Shown: in pieces, positions 35,642-43,054 of the stretch
How the letters are laid out: every line of letters begins with the position of its first letter
Position numbering within the stretch: position 1 is the stretch's first letter
Origin: an uncultured Bacteroidia bacterium
Lineage (GTDB): Bacteria > Bacteroidota > Bacteroidia > Bacteroidales > F082
Direction: 5' to 3'
Length of the DNA stretch: 53,127 nucleotides
Assembly: GCA_902791165.1 (NCBI GenBank)
Contig: CADAVB010000018.1
Location: 1 to 53,127 of the forward strand
Position numbers and translations under genes: made by a program
The notes under the pieces: model-generated
Told to the model about the DNA's origin: nothing
Databases searched by the model: none
The model's input: only the letters and a program-made list of their open reading frames with translations

Positions 35642-36478
35642 TTATTTCTTTTTTCTTTTGTTTTCCAACGCCTTTTTCTTCTCACTCTCCAATCTTCTCT
35701 CCACTTTCTTCACATCTTCCGCAGGTGGTAGGTTTTCGGGCACAATCCCTCTTTCAATCAACATTTGGCGGACTGCGGCATTATTATCGACATGTTCCTT
35801 TGTAATGGAAGCCTCGCCTTTCAAATCTTTTGTTTGTACATTGACACTGGTCATTTCGGCTGCAAAATCTTTTGCCTTGATGCTGATTGTTGGAAGAAAG
35901 TCAGCCAAAGGACGAGTCTGTGGCATCCCAAGACGTTGTTTCATCATATTGGTACTCAAGCGGAAAAGCGCTTGGTCGCCTTTTGAACGGATAACTGCAA
36001 AGGTTTGGTCGTTTATCCCTCGTTCATATAGGATGCCTGATAGTTTACGCTCGGTTTCTTGCAGTTTAGCACGCGCTTTTACGCGCTCCACTTCCAGCAA
36101 TCGTTGCTCGATGAGTTCGGCACGACGAGTTTGCACGGCGAAATAGGTTTGGGCAAAGGCAATCTGCGGCTTTCTCGGGTCACCGTTTTGGGCCACAAGG
36201 TAGCAAGCATACCGGGTGAGCATAACCTCATCAATTTGTTTTTCAGCACCTTTAGGCATCGGTATCGTTTTGCTGACGTCAGCAAAATGATCGGACACTT
36301 CTTGTCCAGCGTTTGTACATGCTTCTTTTGCTTTGTCTATCACCTTGTTAAAATTGCGCCATTGCTGGTAACCTAACAATCCGCATAGTTCTCTTGCACT
36401 CCAACATTCTGTGTCATCAATCAAGCATACTGCATCCTCGTAACTCTGAAAAAGGGCTTGGATTTCTTCTTTTTTCAT
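35642..36478 (-). CDS. dinD: DNA-damage-inducible protein D family
   Basis: A 278-residue DinD protein. It has a BRO-N-like start ([30 protein letters not shown]), the typical [41 protein letters not shown] and [21 protein letters not shown], and a basic tail. E. coli DinD is SOS-induced and inhibits RecA strand exchange. ATG at 36478 was chosen; an in-frame TTG at 36508 lies inside the -7 box. It is the first gene of a pair with the PD-(D/E)XK protein. Confidence 0.9.
   Translation of the reverse strand: MKKEEIQALFQSYEDAVCLIDDTECWSARELCGLLGYQQWRNFNKVIDKAKEACTNAGQEVSDHFADVSKTIPMPKGAEKQIDEVMLTRYACYLVAQNGDPRKPQIAFAQTYFAVQTRRAELIEQRLLEVERVKARAKLQETERKLSGILYERGINDQTFAVIRSKGDQALFRLSTNMMKQRLGMPQTRPLADFLPTISIKAKDFAAEMTSVNVQTKDLKGEASITKEHVDNNAAVRQMLIERGIVPENLPPAEDVKKVERRLESEKKKALENKRKKK
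36268..36287. repeat. 20-bp palindrome inside dinD
   Basis: TTTTGCTGACGTCAGCAAAA is a perfect palindrome inside codons for FADVSK. A copy with one change lies at 38872-38891, with flanking identity on one side. Confidence 0.7.
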
Positions 36479-36505
36479 ACCGTTTCCGTTTTTTTGTTCA
36501 AGGAG

Positions 36506-36537
36506 CAAAATTACAACTTTTTCTCTTCATATCCAAA
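36506..36537 (-). promoter_or_regulatory. Promoter of dinD
   Basis: Minus-strand TTTG at 36537-36534 and TAATTTTG at 36513-36506, 20 bases apart. This fixes the dinD start at 36478, since the TTG at 36508 lies within the box. No clear SOS-box palindrome overlaps it. Confidence 0.6.
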
Positions 36538-36582
36538 TTATCCCACCGTTTGTCCACCAAACTATTTGATTATGAAAACGGA

Positions 36583-36633
36583 CAAAAAAATGTAATGGCT
36601 GAGGTGGATTGTTATATCATCACCTCAGCCATT
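36583..36633 (-). terminator. Terminator of the sigma/anti-sigma/propeller operon
   Basis: AATGGCTGAGGTG pairs with CACCTCAGCCATT (13 bp, perfect) over a 14-base loop. On the minus strand it is followed by ACATTTTTTT. Confidence 0.8.
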
Positions 36634-36651
36634 AGCAAACAAACGCATTTC

Positions 36652-37839
36652 TCACTCCGCCCTAAACCTCACTAACCTCAGCGGCATCCCATCACAATTC
36701 TTCAGCACTTGGACACCATAGTAAAACCCGTTGTGGCACACAAAGCGCTTCTTCGTTAGGGCAAGGTCGTAGTCATCGCATTGGAAGGAGCCTTCAGAAA
36801 TGCTTTGCCCTTTGCTGACCGAATAGACGTGAAACGTGTTCTTGCCCGCCACCTCGGCATCGCCGAAGAAGAGGATGTTGTCGTCGTGGCTCTTGATGGC
36901 CATGGTGAACCACCCCATATTGATAGGCTCCTTGATGCGCTGAATGCCGTTTTCGTAATAGGAAATCAGGTCGTTGTAGAATGTAATCTCTCGCTCATCG
37001 GTTACATGCGGCAACTCGTCTTTCAAGTCCTTGATTCGTGCGTTTTGCAAGGCAATCTGCTCTTCAACGGACAGGGTTTGCGGTTCCCAATCGAGCAGTT
37101 TTTCCGAAATCTTGTTGCCGTTGAAATCGAAGGTTCTCACCAATCCATCTATCGGGTTTGAAACGATGAGCTTGCCGTTGACTTTCGCGATTTGCCACTG
37201 GCCTTTCATGTCGTTCTTTTTGCTTTCTGTGTAAATGTAGTAGCCTTTGTTTTTGAGGTCTCCTCTCGTGTTTTGGAATGCGTCGCAAAGGATTTTCTCT
37301 TTGCCTGTTTTTGTATCCAAAATGGATACAAAATGTCTGTATCTATCAGCCCACGACGTGCCTCCGTAGATAGCAATGTGGTGGTCGTCCAATGCTAACA
37401 TTTCCAATGCTTGGTATTTGATTTTCAGTTCCTTGACAATCAATCCTTTGTCGTTGAACAGGTAAATGTCGCCCATGTTGTTGGCCTTAGTGAAATACAA
37501 GTCGCCCAATTTACCTTCCACGGGCTGGTGGTTGCGCGGCTTCTTGCCTTTTTCGGCAAAGTACAAGGTGATGTCTTTCAGGAACTTGCCGTTTGCGTCG
37601 AACAGGGAATACCTGTTTCTTGTGGCGTGGCTGACGATGGCTTTGCCGTCGTCGAAAATGACGAGTTGTTTTCGCAATCCGTAGGAGCGGTCCATTACGG
37701 TGTCGTAATAGGTGTCAAAGATTTTGTCCCAGTTGTTTCCCGCTCCGTAGGTTTCGTCGGGGACAAGTTTAATCACTTGTGCATCAATTTGATGGCAAGC
37801 CGCAATGGCTAAAATGAAAACCAAGATCAATTTTTTCAT
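36652..37839 (-). CDS. Secreted beta-propeller-like (6-bladed) protein
   Basis: A 395-residue protein with a signal sequence ending AIAACHQIDAQ, which could be a lipobox (IAAC). The repeated strand pattern (LFDANGKFLKD, IYLFNDKGLIVKEL, FDFNGNKISEKLL) matches the propeller proteins common in Bacteroidales. It is third in the sigma/anti-sigma operon, starting 11 bases after the anti-sigma stop, so it is likely a target or sensor of that system. Ligand unknown. Confidence 0.72.
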   Translation of the reverse strand: MKKLILVFILAIAACHQIDAQVIKLVPDETYGAGNNWDKIFDTYYDTVMDRSYGLRKQLVIFDDGKAIVSHATRNRYSLFDANGKFLKDITLYFAEKGKKPRNHQPVEGKLGDLYFTKANNMGDIYLFNDKGLIVKELKIKYQALEMLALDDHHIAIYGGTSWADRYRHFVSILDTKTGKEKILCDAFQNTRGDLKNKGYYIYTESKKNDMKGQWQIAKVNGKLIVSNPIDGLVRTFDFNGNKISEKLLDWEPQTLSVEEQIALQNARIKDLKDELPHVTDEREITFYNDLISYYENGIQRIKEPINMGWFTMAIKSHDDNILFFGDAEVAGKNTFHVYSVSKGQSISEGSFQCDDYDLALTKKRFVCHNGFYYGVQVLKNCDGMPLRLVRFRAE

Positions 37840-37850
37840 CGTTTTGGGAT

Positions 37851-38297
37851 TTAGAGGTTAATATTCGTTATTTCTGTTTGTGTACGCATCTTGAACTCGG
37901 CGAACTCTTGCTCGGCATAAGGCTTGTTGGCATCGTAGTCTTCGATGGTGTAAAAGTCGATAATGCGGTTGGCCGGCTTGGGTTTCGACATCAGATTGAC
38001 AACCAGCATGATAAGGGCGATGGCGCAGGCCGTGGACAAGGAGGAGATAATGGCAATACGTGTGACGTTCACTTGAGGGCTTGCTGGGTTTCCGAAGCTG
38101 AATTCCGGCACTTTGACCTTGTCAGGAGCCAAAATTTCCAATGAACTTTTCACTTTGTCGGATAGCGCGCGTCGCGATTCCACTTTCTGCCTGCACGATG
38201 GGCATTCATCTAAGTGCATTTCCACCTTTTTTCTTTCGTTTTCCGGCAGTTCGTTGTCGATATAGCTTTGTATCGTTGTGTCATTCAGATGTTTCAT
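37851..38297 (-). CDS. Zinc-finger anti-sigma factor, membrane-anchored
   Basis: A 148-residue protein with an N-terminal zf-HC2 ZAS motif (HLDECPSC near residue 28), one membrane helix (IAIISSLSTACAIALIMLVV) and a ~45-residue outer tail. It should hold the cognate sigma factor at the membrane. Its ATG overlaps the sigma stop by 4 bases. Confidence 0.9.
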   Translation of the reverse strand: MKHLNDTTIQSYIDNELPENERKKVEMHLDECPSCRQKVESRRALSDKVKSSLEILAPDKVKVPEFSFGNPASPQVNVTRIAIISSLSTACAIALIMLVVNLMSKPKPANRIIDFYTIEDYDANKPYAEQEFAEFKMRTQTEITNINL

Positions 38298-38812
38298 AGC
38301 ACGTGTTTTTTGATTTTATCCAAGATTCTTGACAAGGTTTTCCCGATGGAAGGGAAGTTGCGCCCCGTCATTTCCGCGATTTCTTTGTAGGAGTAGCCCT
38401 CGCTGTAAAGCACGATGAGCGTTTGTTCTTTCTCGTTGAGATGCGCTATCGCGTTGAGGATGTCGGAAGCCTCGTCATGCTGACGCTCGTCAGTTTCGGG
38501 CAGTGGGCTTTCCATCGCGACGGTCCTTGCCGTTTTCCGTTTGTAGTCGATGGCTTTGTTGATGGTACACCTGACGAGCCAGCTTTTCGTGTCGCGAATG
38601 GCTTTCTCGTTGTTCATGGCGAAGTAATACGCCGTGAACACGTCTTGCACGACATCCTTTGCGCCCTCCGGGTCTTGCAGCAACTTGGCCGCAATCCTCG
38701 ACAGTTTCGGGTAGTGGTCGCGATATGTCTTTTCAAATTCGGGGTCCATCTTGGGAACTTTTACAATCACAAGACGAATGAGTGTGCTGTTTTGTGACAT
38801 GGGGTGACACAA
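38294..38812 (-). CDS. ECF-type RNA polymerase sigma factor
   Basis: A 172-residue sigma factor with region 2 AKDVVQDVFTAYYFAMNNEK...WLVRCTINKAIDYKRK and region 4 LNEKEQTLIVLYSEGYSYKEIAEMTGRNFPSIGKTLSRILDKI. The start is uncertain: MDPEFEKTYR at 38749 looks like the domain start, while 38800 or 38812 give a longer lead. It heads the operon with the anti-sigma and propeller genes. Confidence 0.92.
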   Translation of the reverse strand: MCHPMSQNSTLIRLVIVKVPKMDPEFEKTYRDHYPKLSRIAAKLLQDPEGAKDVVQDVFTAYYFAMNNEKAIRDTKSWLVRCTINKAIDYKRKTARTVAMESPLPETDERQHDEASDILNAIAHLNEKEQTLIVLYSEGYSYKEIAEMTGRNFPSIGKTLSRILDKIKKHVL

Positions 38813-38871
38813 AAATAGGGAAAAGGAATAAATATGTGATGCCGTGCCATGTATTTCCTACATCTGCATCG

Positions 38872-38891
38872 TTTTGCTGATGTCAGCAAAA
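38872..38891. repeat. Second copy of the dinD palindrome
   Basis: TTTTGCTGATGTCAGCAAAA differs by one base from the palindrome in dinD, and about 29 of 32 bases match once the flank is included. It lies in a gene-free stretch (38813-38967) that otherwise holds only a short hairpin at 38906-38933. It may be a remnant of another dinD gene. Confidence 0.65.
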
Positions 38892-38967
38892 TAGGTCTGA
38901 AGGTTCTATTTCTTAGGTAATAGACAGAAATAGTTGATGAGATGAACAAAAACACAAAAAGCATAGT

Positions 38968-40200
38968 CTATCTCAAACCAACAAATTCGGACAATTGGCA
39001 AATCTTGACGCGATAAGTATTCTTTCGTTGCTTTAATTGAGGGGTTTCTTCAAATCCCAATGGTTTGTTATCGAATTGTAGAACAACGTAATAATCTGCT
39101 TTGTCAGGATGAAATCCGTTTTCTTCAAGCGTTTCTTTCGTCCAAATCTGATAGGTGCCTTCTTTCCCTTTTTGTAGCCTAAACAATTGACAATCTTCAC
39201 CGTTAGTGTGCAACAAAACATATTTCATACGATCAAATCCTGGCATAATGCGAACGGAACCTTTGACATTTCCAGCACGCAAATAACAAATGCCTTTTTC
39301 GATCATTAATTGTCGGGTTTCTTTCTTCGCATGGATGACAAGAACGGTTACTTCTTCTGGGTTTTCACTCATTTTTTTGAGCAAGCTTTGTGCTTTTTCT
39401 GGGTTGTCAATTTCTTCACGACGGCGAATGCCCAAATTCAAATATTCTTGTTCTTGGTCTATGCCTATAAAGTTGCGTCCCAATAGATTGGCCGCAATTC
39501 CAGTTGTACAACTTCCAGCGAAGGGGTCAAGGATTGTATCGCCCTCATTGGTGCTTGCAAGAATAATGCGGTAAAGTAACCGTAAAGGTTTTTGTGTTGG
39601 GTGCTTGCCGCAGGTCTTTTCCCATTTTCCGACTGCTGGAATTTTCCAAACATCGGTCATTTGCTTATCGCCGTTCAAGCGTTTCATCACCTCGTAATTG
39701 AACTTATGAGGCTTCTTTTCATGCTTTCTTGCCCAAATGATGTATTCTGTGGAGAAATTGAAATAGCGACAACTCAAATTCGGCGGCGGGTCGGATTTTT
39801 GCCAAGTAATGACATTCAGGATTTTGTAACCCAATTCGGTCAAACAATTGGCAACTGAAAAAATGTTGTGGTAGGTTCCACTAATCCAAATGGTTCCGTC
39901 ATCGGTTAGTTTGTCCCTGCAAGCCGAAAGCCATTGTTTGTTGAAATTGTAGATGTATTCAGGTGTGCCACCTTTATCCCAATCGCCTTTATCGACGCAG
40001 ACTACTTTTCCGCTTTTGAGACTAAAGCCTCCATTGCTAAGAAAGTAAGGAGGGTCAGCAAATATGGCATTGCAAGTGTTTTCAGGGATTTTATGCAATA
40101 GTTTTCTGCAATCACCGTGCAAGAGAGTAAAAGATTGGGGAATGGTTTTTCTCTTGTCTTGATAGTATGCCCTATGAGGCTCAAATTCATTGTAACTCAT
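38968..40200 (-). CDS. Class beta DNA methyltransferase (N4-cytosine or N6-adenine)
   Basis: A 410-residue enzyme. Motif IV FADPPYFLSNGG (near 50) comes before motif I LDPFAGSCTTGIAANLLGRNFIGIDQ (near 225), the order of the beta class. A target-recognition region lies between. The last ~120 residues are an extra domain without a family name I recognise. DPPY allows adenine or cytosine as the target. Upstream is a ~290-base structured leader, then a nuclease candidate. It probably methylates the site recognised by that nuclease. Confidence 0.92.
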   Translation of the reverse strand: MSYNEFEPHRAYYQDKRKTIPQSFTLLHGDCRKLLHKIPENTCNAIFADPPYFLSNGGFSLKSGKVVCVDKGDWDKGGTPEYIYNFNKQWLSACRDKLTDDGTIWISGTYHNIFSVANCLTELGYKILNVITWQKSDPPPNLSCRYFNFSTEYIIWARKHEKKPHKFNYEVMKRLNGDKQMTDVWKIPAVGKWEKTCGKHPTQKPLRLLYRIILASTNEGDTILDPFAGSCTTGIAANLLGRNFIGIDQEQEYLNLGIRRREEIDNPEKAQSLLKKMSENPEEVTVLVIHAKKETRQLMIEKGICYLRAGNVKGSVRIMPGFDRMKYVLLHTNGEDCQLFRLQKGKEGTYQIWTKETLEENGFHPDKADYYVVLQFDNKPLGFEETPQLKQRKNTYRVKICQLSEFVGLR

Positions 40201-40203
40201 TGT

Positions 40204-40416
40204 AGCGTTTGTTTTTATGTTTGCTACCAGTTACTATTTTGTCTTCCATAGGACACACAAAAACTGCGGGCAACAATTTGCTCGCATTGTGGTCCTAGGA
40301 AAACCAAGTAAAAGACAAATCTTACCCGCAGTTGGGTTGCATAATGATTTGTTCTTTTTTTTACTATTCTTGAAATTTCCTAGGTTTCAATGCGAATAGA
40401 ACAAATAGCAAACGCT
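40204..40416 (-). ncRNA. Structured leader or candidate RNA between methyltransferase and nuclease genes
   Basis: Four sets of complementary segments. Outer: AGCGTTTG (40204) with CAAACGCT (40409). Middle: CGCATTG...CCTAGGAAA (40283-40302) with its complement (40376-40394). Inner: AACTGCGGG (40262) with CCCGCAGTT (40325). There is also a small GTAGC/GCTAC hairpin beside the methyltransferase start. Inner and middle pairs interleave, so they form a pseudoknot or alternate. No protein is encoded. A regulatory leader for the methyltransferase is one reading. Confidence 0.45.
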
Positions 40417-40488
40417 TGATTTTTATATGTTTGTTTATCTATAATTTATCATTCATCCTATTTCTTTTATTCATTACTAATGCTCAAT

Positions 40489-41232
40489 CTATACGATAAA
40501 GTCAAATTTTTGTTTCAATAATTCCTGCTCATATTGCTTGTCAAGCGATTCGTAACTCAAAAATGCCACACGCTTATTCTTGCGAAGTTCATCAAATGAA
40601 ACATACGATAACTTGTTCAAATACTCTTGATGTCTTTTTTCGTCTGCAACGATGATCATACGAACATAAAAATCTTGTAGATCATTAAACTTCAGTAGGG
40701 AATTCTGAATATCAGTTGAATGTTCTATTTCAAAGAAAGAATGGGGTAACTGATGGTCATTGAACCAAATGACATCAATTGTAGAACTCCGTTTGACAAT
40801 GGAAGGGTACGTGTATTGTGGAATTGCATCCAAAGTACGCAAATCACCCAATGGAGTTTGCAAGAACTTTTTGTTTTTATCCTGGTCAGGAACAAAGGTC
40901 GAAAGATGACGCATTTTCCCGATTTCAAGCAACAAACCTTGGTAATAAGCATGGTTGAAAGTTTTTACTTCATCACTATCCTTATTCTTTTCTGTTTGAA
41001 CGATAATGCCTTCCATTTCAAGCCGTTTGCGATGGGTTTCCAGTGCATATAATCCAGGCTTGATTTTATAAATGCCATCAGTTAATTGGACTATACGTCG
41101 AATACTCGCAAATGGTGTTTTTGTCCTCCAAACACAATCCTTGATTTTGAATATGTTCTGATTGATTTGGTTAAGTGTAGCAATACCACCTAATGCTTCA
41201 ATTGTTTCTATAACGGCCTGTGCTTGGGTCAT
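40489..41232 (-). CDS. HARE-HTH-like protein with a PD-(D/E)XK-like domain; restriction endonuclease candidate
   Basis: A 247-residue protein. The N-terminal ~70 residues read as a HARE-HTH-type winged helix (AQAVIETIEALGGIATLNQINQNIF...). The rest has IDVIWFNDHQLPHSFFEIEHSTD (about 150-173), where D and E-x-E stand in place of D and E-x-K, followed by LLKFNDLQDFY. This fits a restriction-type nuclease with a changed last catalytic residue. Position beside a methyltransferase supports the restriction role. Its ATG overlaps the retropepsin stop by 4 bases. Confidence 0.65.
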   Translation of the reverse strand: MTQAQAVIETIEALGGIATLNQINQNIFKIKDCVWRTKTPFASIRRIVQLTDGIYKIKPGLYALETHRKRLEMEGIIVQTEKNKDSDEVKTFNHAYYQGLLLEIGKMRHLSTFVPDQDKNKKFLQTPLGDLRTLDAIPQYTYPSIVKRSSTIDVIWFNDHQLPHSFFEIEHSTDIQNSLLKFNDLQDFYVRMIIVADEKRHQEYLNKLSYVSFDELRKNKRVAFLSYESLDKQYEQELLKQKFDFIV

Positions 41233-41672
41233 AATTGTATTCCTTTGGCTGGCATTCGGAATGAAAAGATAGTTTGCTCATTTACAGTGGAGATGCAAAA
41301 ATCCCCTTGAGTTATGACATCCATTCCGATAAGCACATCGTAATCAAAATCATTGTCGTCGTCACCACTCATAACTTGTAGATTGGCAATCTTATATCCG
41401 TTTTCAAAACACAAATCGATGGTGTAAGTATTGGCTTCCAATACTCCGCCGTATGCTGACACAGCACATTTACCACTTGGAACAAGCCCCAACACTTTTA
41501 CGATTTCGGGCGAAATAATGGTATTTGTAGCACCTGTGTCCCAAGCAGCATTCTCGATTTTGCAAAAGCGACGATTACCTTCGTTATCTGTTACGCCTTC
41601 TGGCATAACAACATAGCAATCGGTTATGATTGCGTCTTGGCGTTGACCGTAGTTTTTGGATAAAATGCTCAT
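41229..41672 (-). CDS. Retropepsin-like aspartic protease
   Basis: A 147-residue protein. AAWDTGATNTIIS (Asp 45) is the retropepsin active-site motif, and FDYDVLIGMDVI downstream is the family's hydrophobic-Gly-Asp signature. One active Asp means it should work as a dimer. No signal peptide, so it is cytoplasmic. It overlaps the nuclease candidate by 4 bases at one end and the 49-residue gene at the other, so all three are translated together. A protease in a restriction operon is unusual. Confidence 0.82.
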   Translation of the reverse strand: MSILSKNYGQRQDAIITDCYVVMPEGVTDNEGNRRFCKIENAAWDTGATNTIISPEIVKVLGLVPSGKCAVSAYGGVLEANTYTIDLCFENGYKIANLQVMSGDDDNDFDYDVLIGMDVITQGDFCISTVNEQTIFSFRMPAKGIQL

Positions 41673-41818
41673 TTTGGCAAAACACTTGCTTCAATAATAC
41701 GGTGTTGTTTAGGAGTGTTGGTCACGGGACGAAAAGATGTGATGCGCGCTACATGACCTTTTCCCCATGGTTCTGCCTGTACAACTGTCGTGATGGAAGG
41801 GAAATCTACTTTATTCAT
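41669..41818 (-). CDS. 49-residue protein ahead of the retropepsin gene
   Basis: ATG at 41818 opens MNKVDFPSITTVVQAEPWGK and the frame ends ASVLPK at 41669, overlapping the retropepsin ATG by 4 bases (ATGA). A TATTTTTG box lies 27 bases upstream. Overlap, promoter and protein-like composition support a real gene. It could be the substrate, an inhibitor or a control protein of this operon; nothing in the sequence decides this. Confidence 0.65.
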   Translation of the reverse strand: MNKVDFPSITTVVQAEPWGKGHVARITSFRPVTNTPKQHRIIEASVLPK

Positions 41819-41844
41819 AATCACAATGTTTGGGTTTGACGGTG

Positions 41845-41852
41845 CAAAAATA
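41845..41852 (-). promoter_or_regulatory. -7 box of the small-protein/retropepsin/nuclease operon
   Basis: TATTTTTG on the minus strand, 27 bases before ATG 41818. Confidence 0.5.
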
Positions 41853-41973
41853 CTATAAATAATTGATTTATGGCATTAACCATCCTTTCATTTATGTTTT
41901 GAATTATGCTGCAAAAATAATGAAACTAACATAACTATGCAACACTTTTTATTCTTCATGTTCATATTATTTC

Positions 41974-41981
41974 TACTTTTG
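41974..41981 (+). promoter_or_regulatory. -7 box of the YitT gene
   Basis: TACTTTTG, 22 bases before ATG 42003. It excludes the longer in-frame start at 41937. Confidence 0.5.
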
Positions 41982-42002
41982 CCCCATCAAATCATTTGCC
42001 TT

Positions 42003-42899
42003 ATGAAAACCTCCAAAAAACAAGTCCTGGCTGAGGTGAAGCGCTATCTCATCATCACCGTTGCGTTGCTGGTGATGGCTTTCGGCTGGACGGCCTTCCT
42101 CATCCCCAACCATGTCTTGGGCGGCGGCGTCAGCGGTATCGCCACGCTCATCTTCTATGCCACGGGCATCTCAACGGGTATCTCCGTGTTCGTCATCAAT
42201 GCCATCCTGGTGCTCATTTCGCTGAAGGTCTTGGGGCCGTCGTTCGGTGTCAAGACGGGGTATTCCATCGTGGTGGTCTCGGTGTTCATGTCGCTGCTCC
42301 AGCACTTCATCACCGACCCGATGATGGCGGGCGAAATCAAGCCTTTTGTTGAGGAGAAAATCTTGGCGGCCATCCTGGGCGGCGGTTTGGCGGGCTTGGC
42401 CATCGGCGTGGCGTTCACCCAAGGCGGCAGCACGGGCGGCACCGACATCGTCGCGATGATGGTTTGCAAGTACCGCAACATCTCACAAGGCCGCGTCATC
42501 CTGCTGTTGGACATCGTCATCATCTCGTGCTCCTATTTCGTCATCGAGAACGACAAGATACAGGCCATCATCTACGGCTTTGTGGTGATGGGCGTGTGCA
42601 GCTATTGCATCGACCTTGTGCTGACGGGCAACAAGCAGACCGTGCAGGCGTTCATCTTTTCCTCCAAGCCTAACGAAGTAGCTGAGCGCATTGCGAAGGA
42701 GACCAACCGAGGCGTGACGCTCATCAAAGGAACGGGTTGGTACACGAAACACGAAGGCGACATCCTCATGGTTGTGACGCACAAGCGCGAGTCGCAGCAG
42801 ATTCTGCGCATCGTGAAAGAGGAAGACCCAAAGGCCTTTATGACCATGAACACGGTGATGGGAACCTACGGCAAGGGGTTTGAGCAGATAAGAAAATGA
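42003..42899 (+). CDS. YitT-family membrane protein (DUF161/DUF2179)
   Basis: A 298-residue protein. About six membrane helices are followed by a cytoplasmic C-terminal DUF2179 domain (IFSSKPNEVAERIAKETNRGVTLIKGTGWYT...). YitT signatures include GGGVSGIATLIFYATG and TQGGSTGGTDIVAMMV. Probable transporter, substrate unknown. The start was set from the promoter and the MKTSKK opening. Confidence 0.93.
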   Translation: MKTSKKQVLAEVKRYLIITVALLVMAFGWTAFLIPNHVLGGGVSGIATLIFYATGISTGISVFVINAILVLISLKVLGPSFGVKTGYSIVVVSVFMSLLQHFITDPMMAGEIKPFVEEKILAAILGGGLAGLAIGVAFTQGGSTGGTDIVAMMVCKYRNISQGRVILLLDIVIISCSYFVIENDKIQAIIYGFVVMGVCSYCIDLVLTGNKQTVQAFIFSSKPNEVAERIAKETNRGVTLIKGTGWYTKHEGDILMVVTHKRESQQILRIVKEEDPKAFMTMNTVMGTYGKGFEQIRK

Positions 42900-42996
42900 C
42901 TATGGCCTCTGACTATAGCCTATGGCCGTTTCACCCCAAGGCGTGAATCTTGCACTTCGGTTGAAGCGGCCATAGTCATAGGCCATAAGCCATAGT
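42898..42996. repeat. Long imperfect inverted repeat of TATGGCC units
   Basis: About 33-base imperfect arms (CTATGGCCTCTGAC... and ...AGGCCATAAGCCATAG) around a ~33-base centre. Each arm contains several TATGGCC/GGCCATA units. It lies between convergent genes, just before a terminator. Confidence 0.65.
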
Positions 42997-43036
42997 AAAA
43001 AAGGGAAAGCCTTACAGAAAAGCTCTCCCTTTTTTT
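42997..43036. terminator. Bidirectional terminator
   Basis: AAAAAAGGGA and TCCCTTTTTT arms with an inner AGC/GCT, ending both the YitT gene and the C1 peptidase operon. Confidence 0.85.
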
Positions 43037-43054
43037 GTTCTTAAAAACTAATAA

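Noticed and set aside
38767..38964. 65-residue minus-strand protein
   Set aside because: Overlaps the sigma-factor start and shows no conserved pattern; the stretch holds the palindrome copy instead.
40204..40416. Retron non-coding RNA
   Set aside because: Outer inverted repeats fit loosely, but no reverse transcriptase is anywhere in the window.
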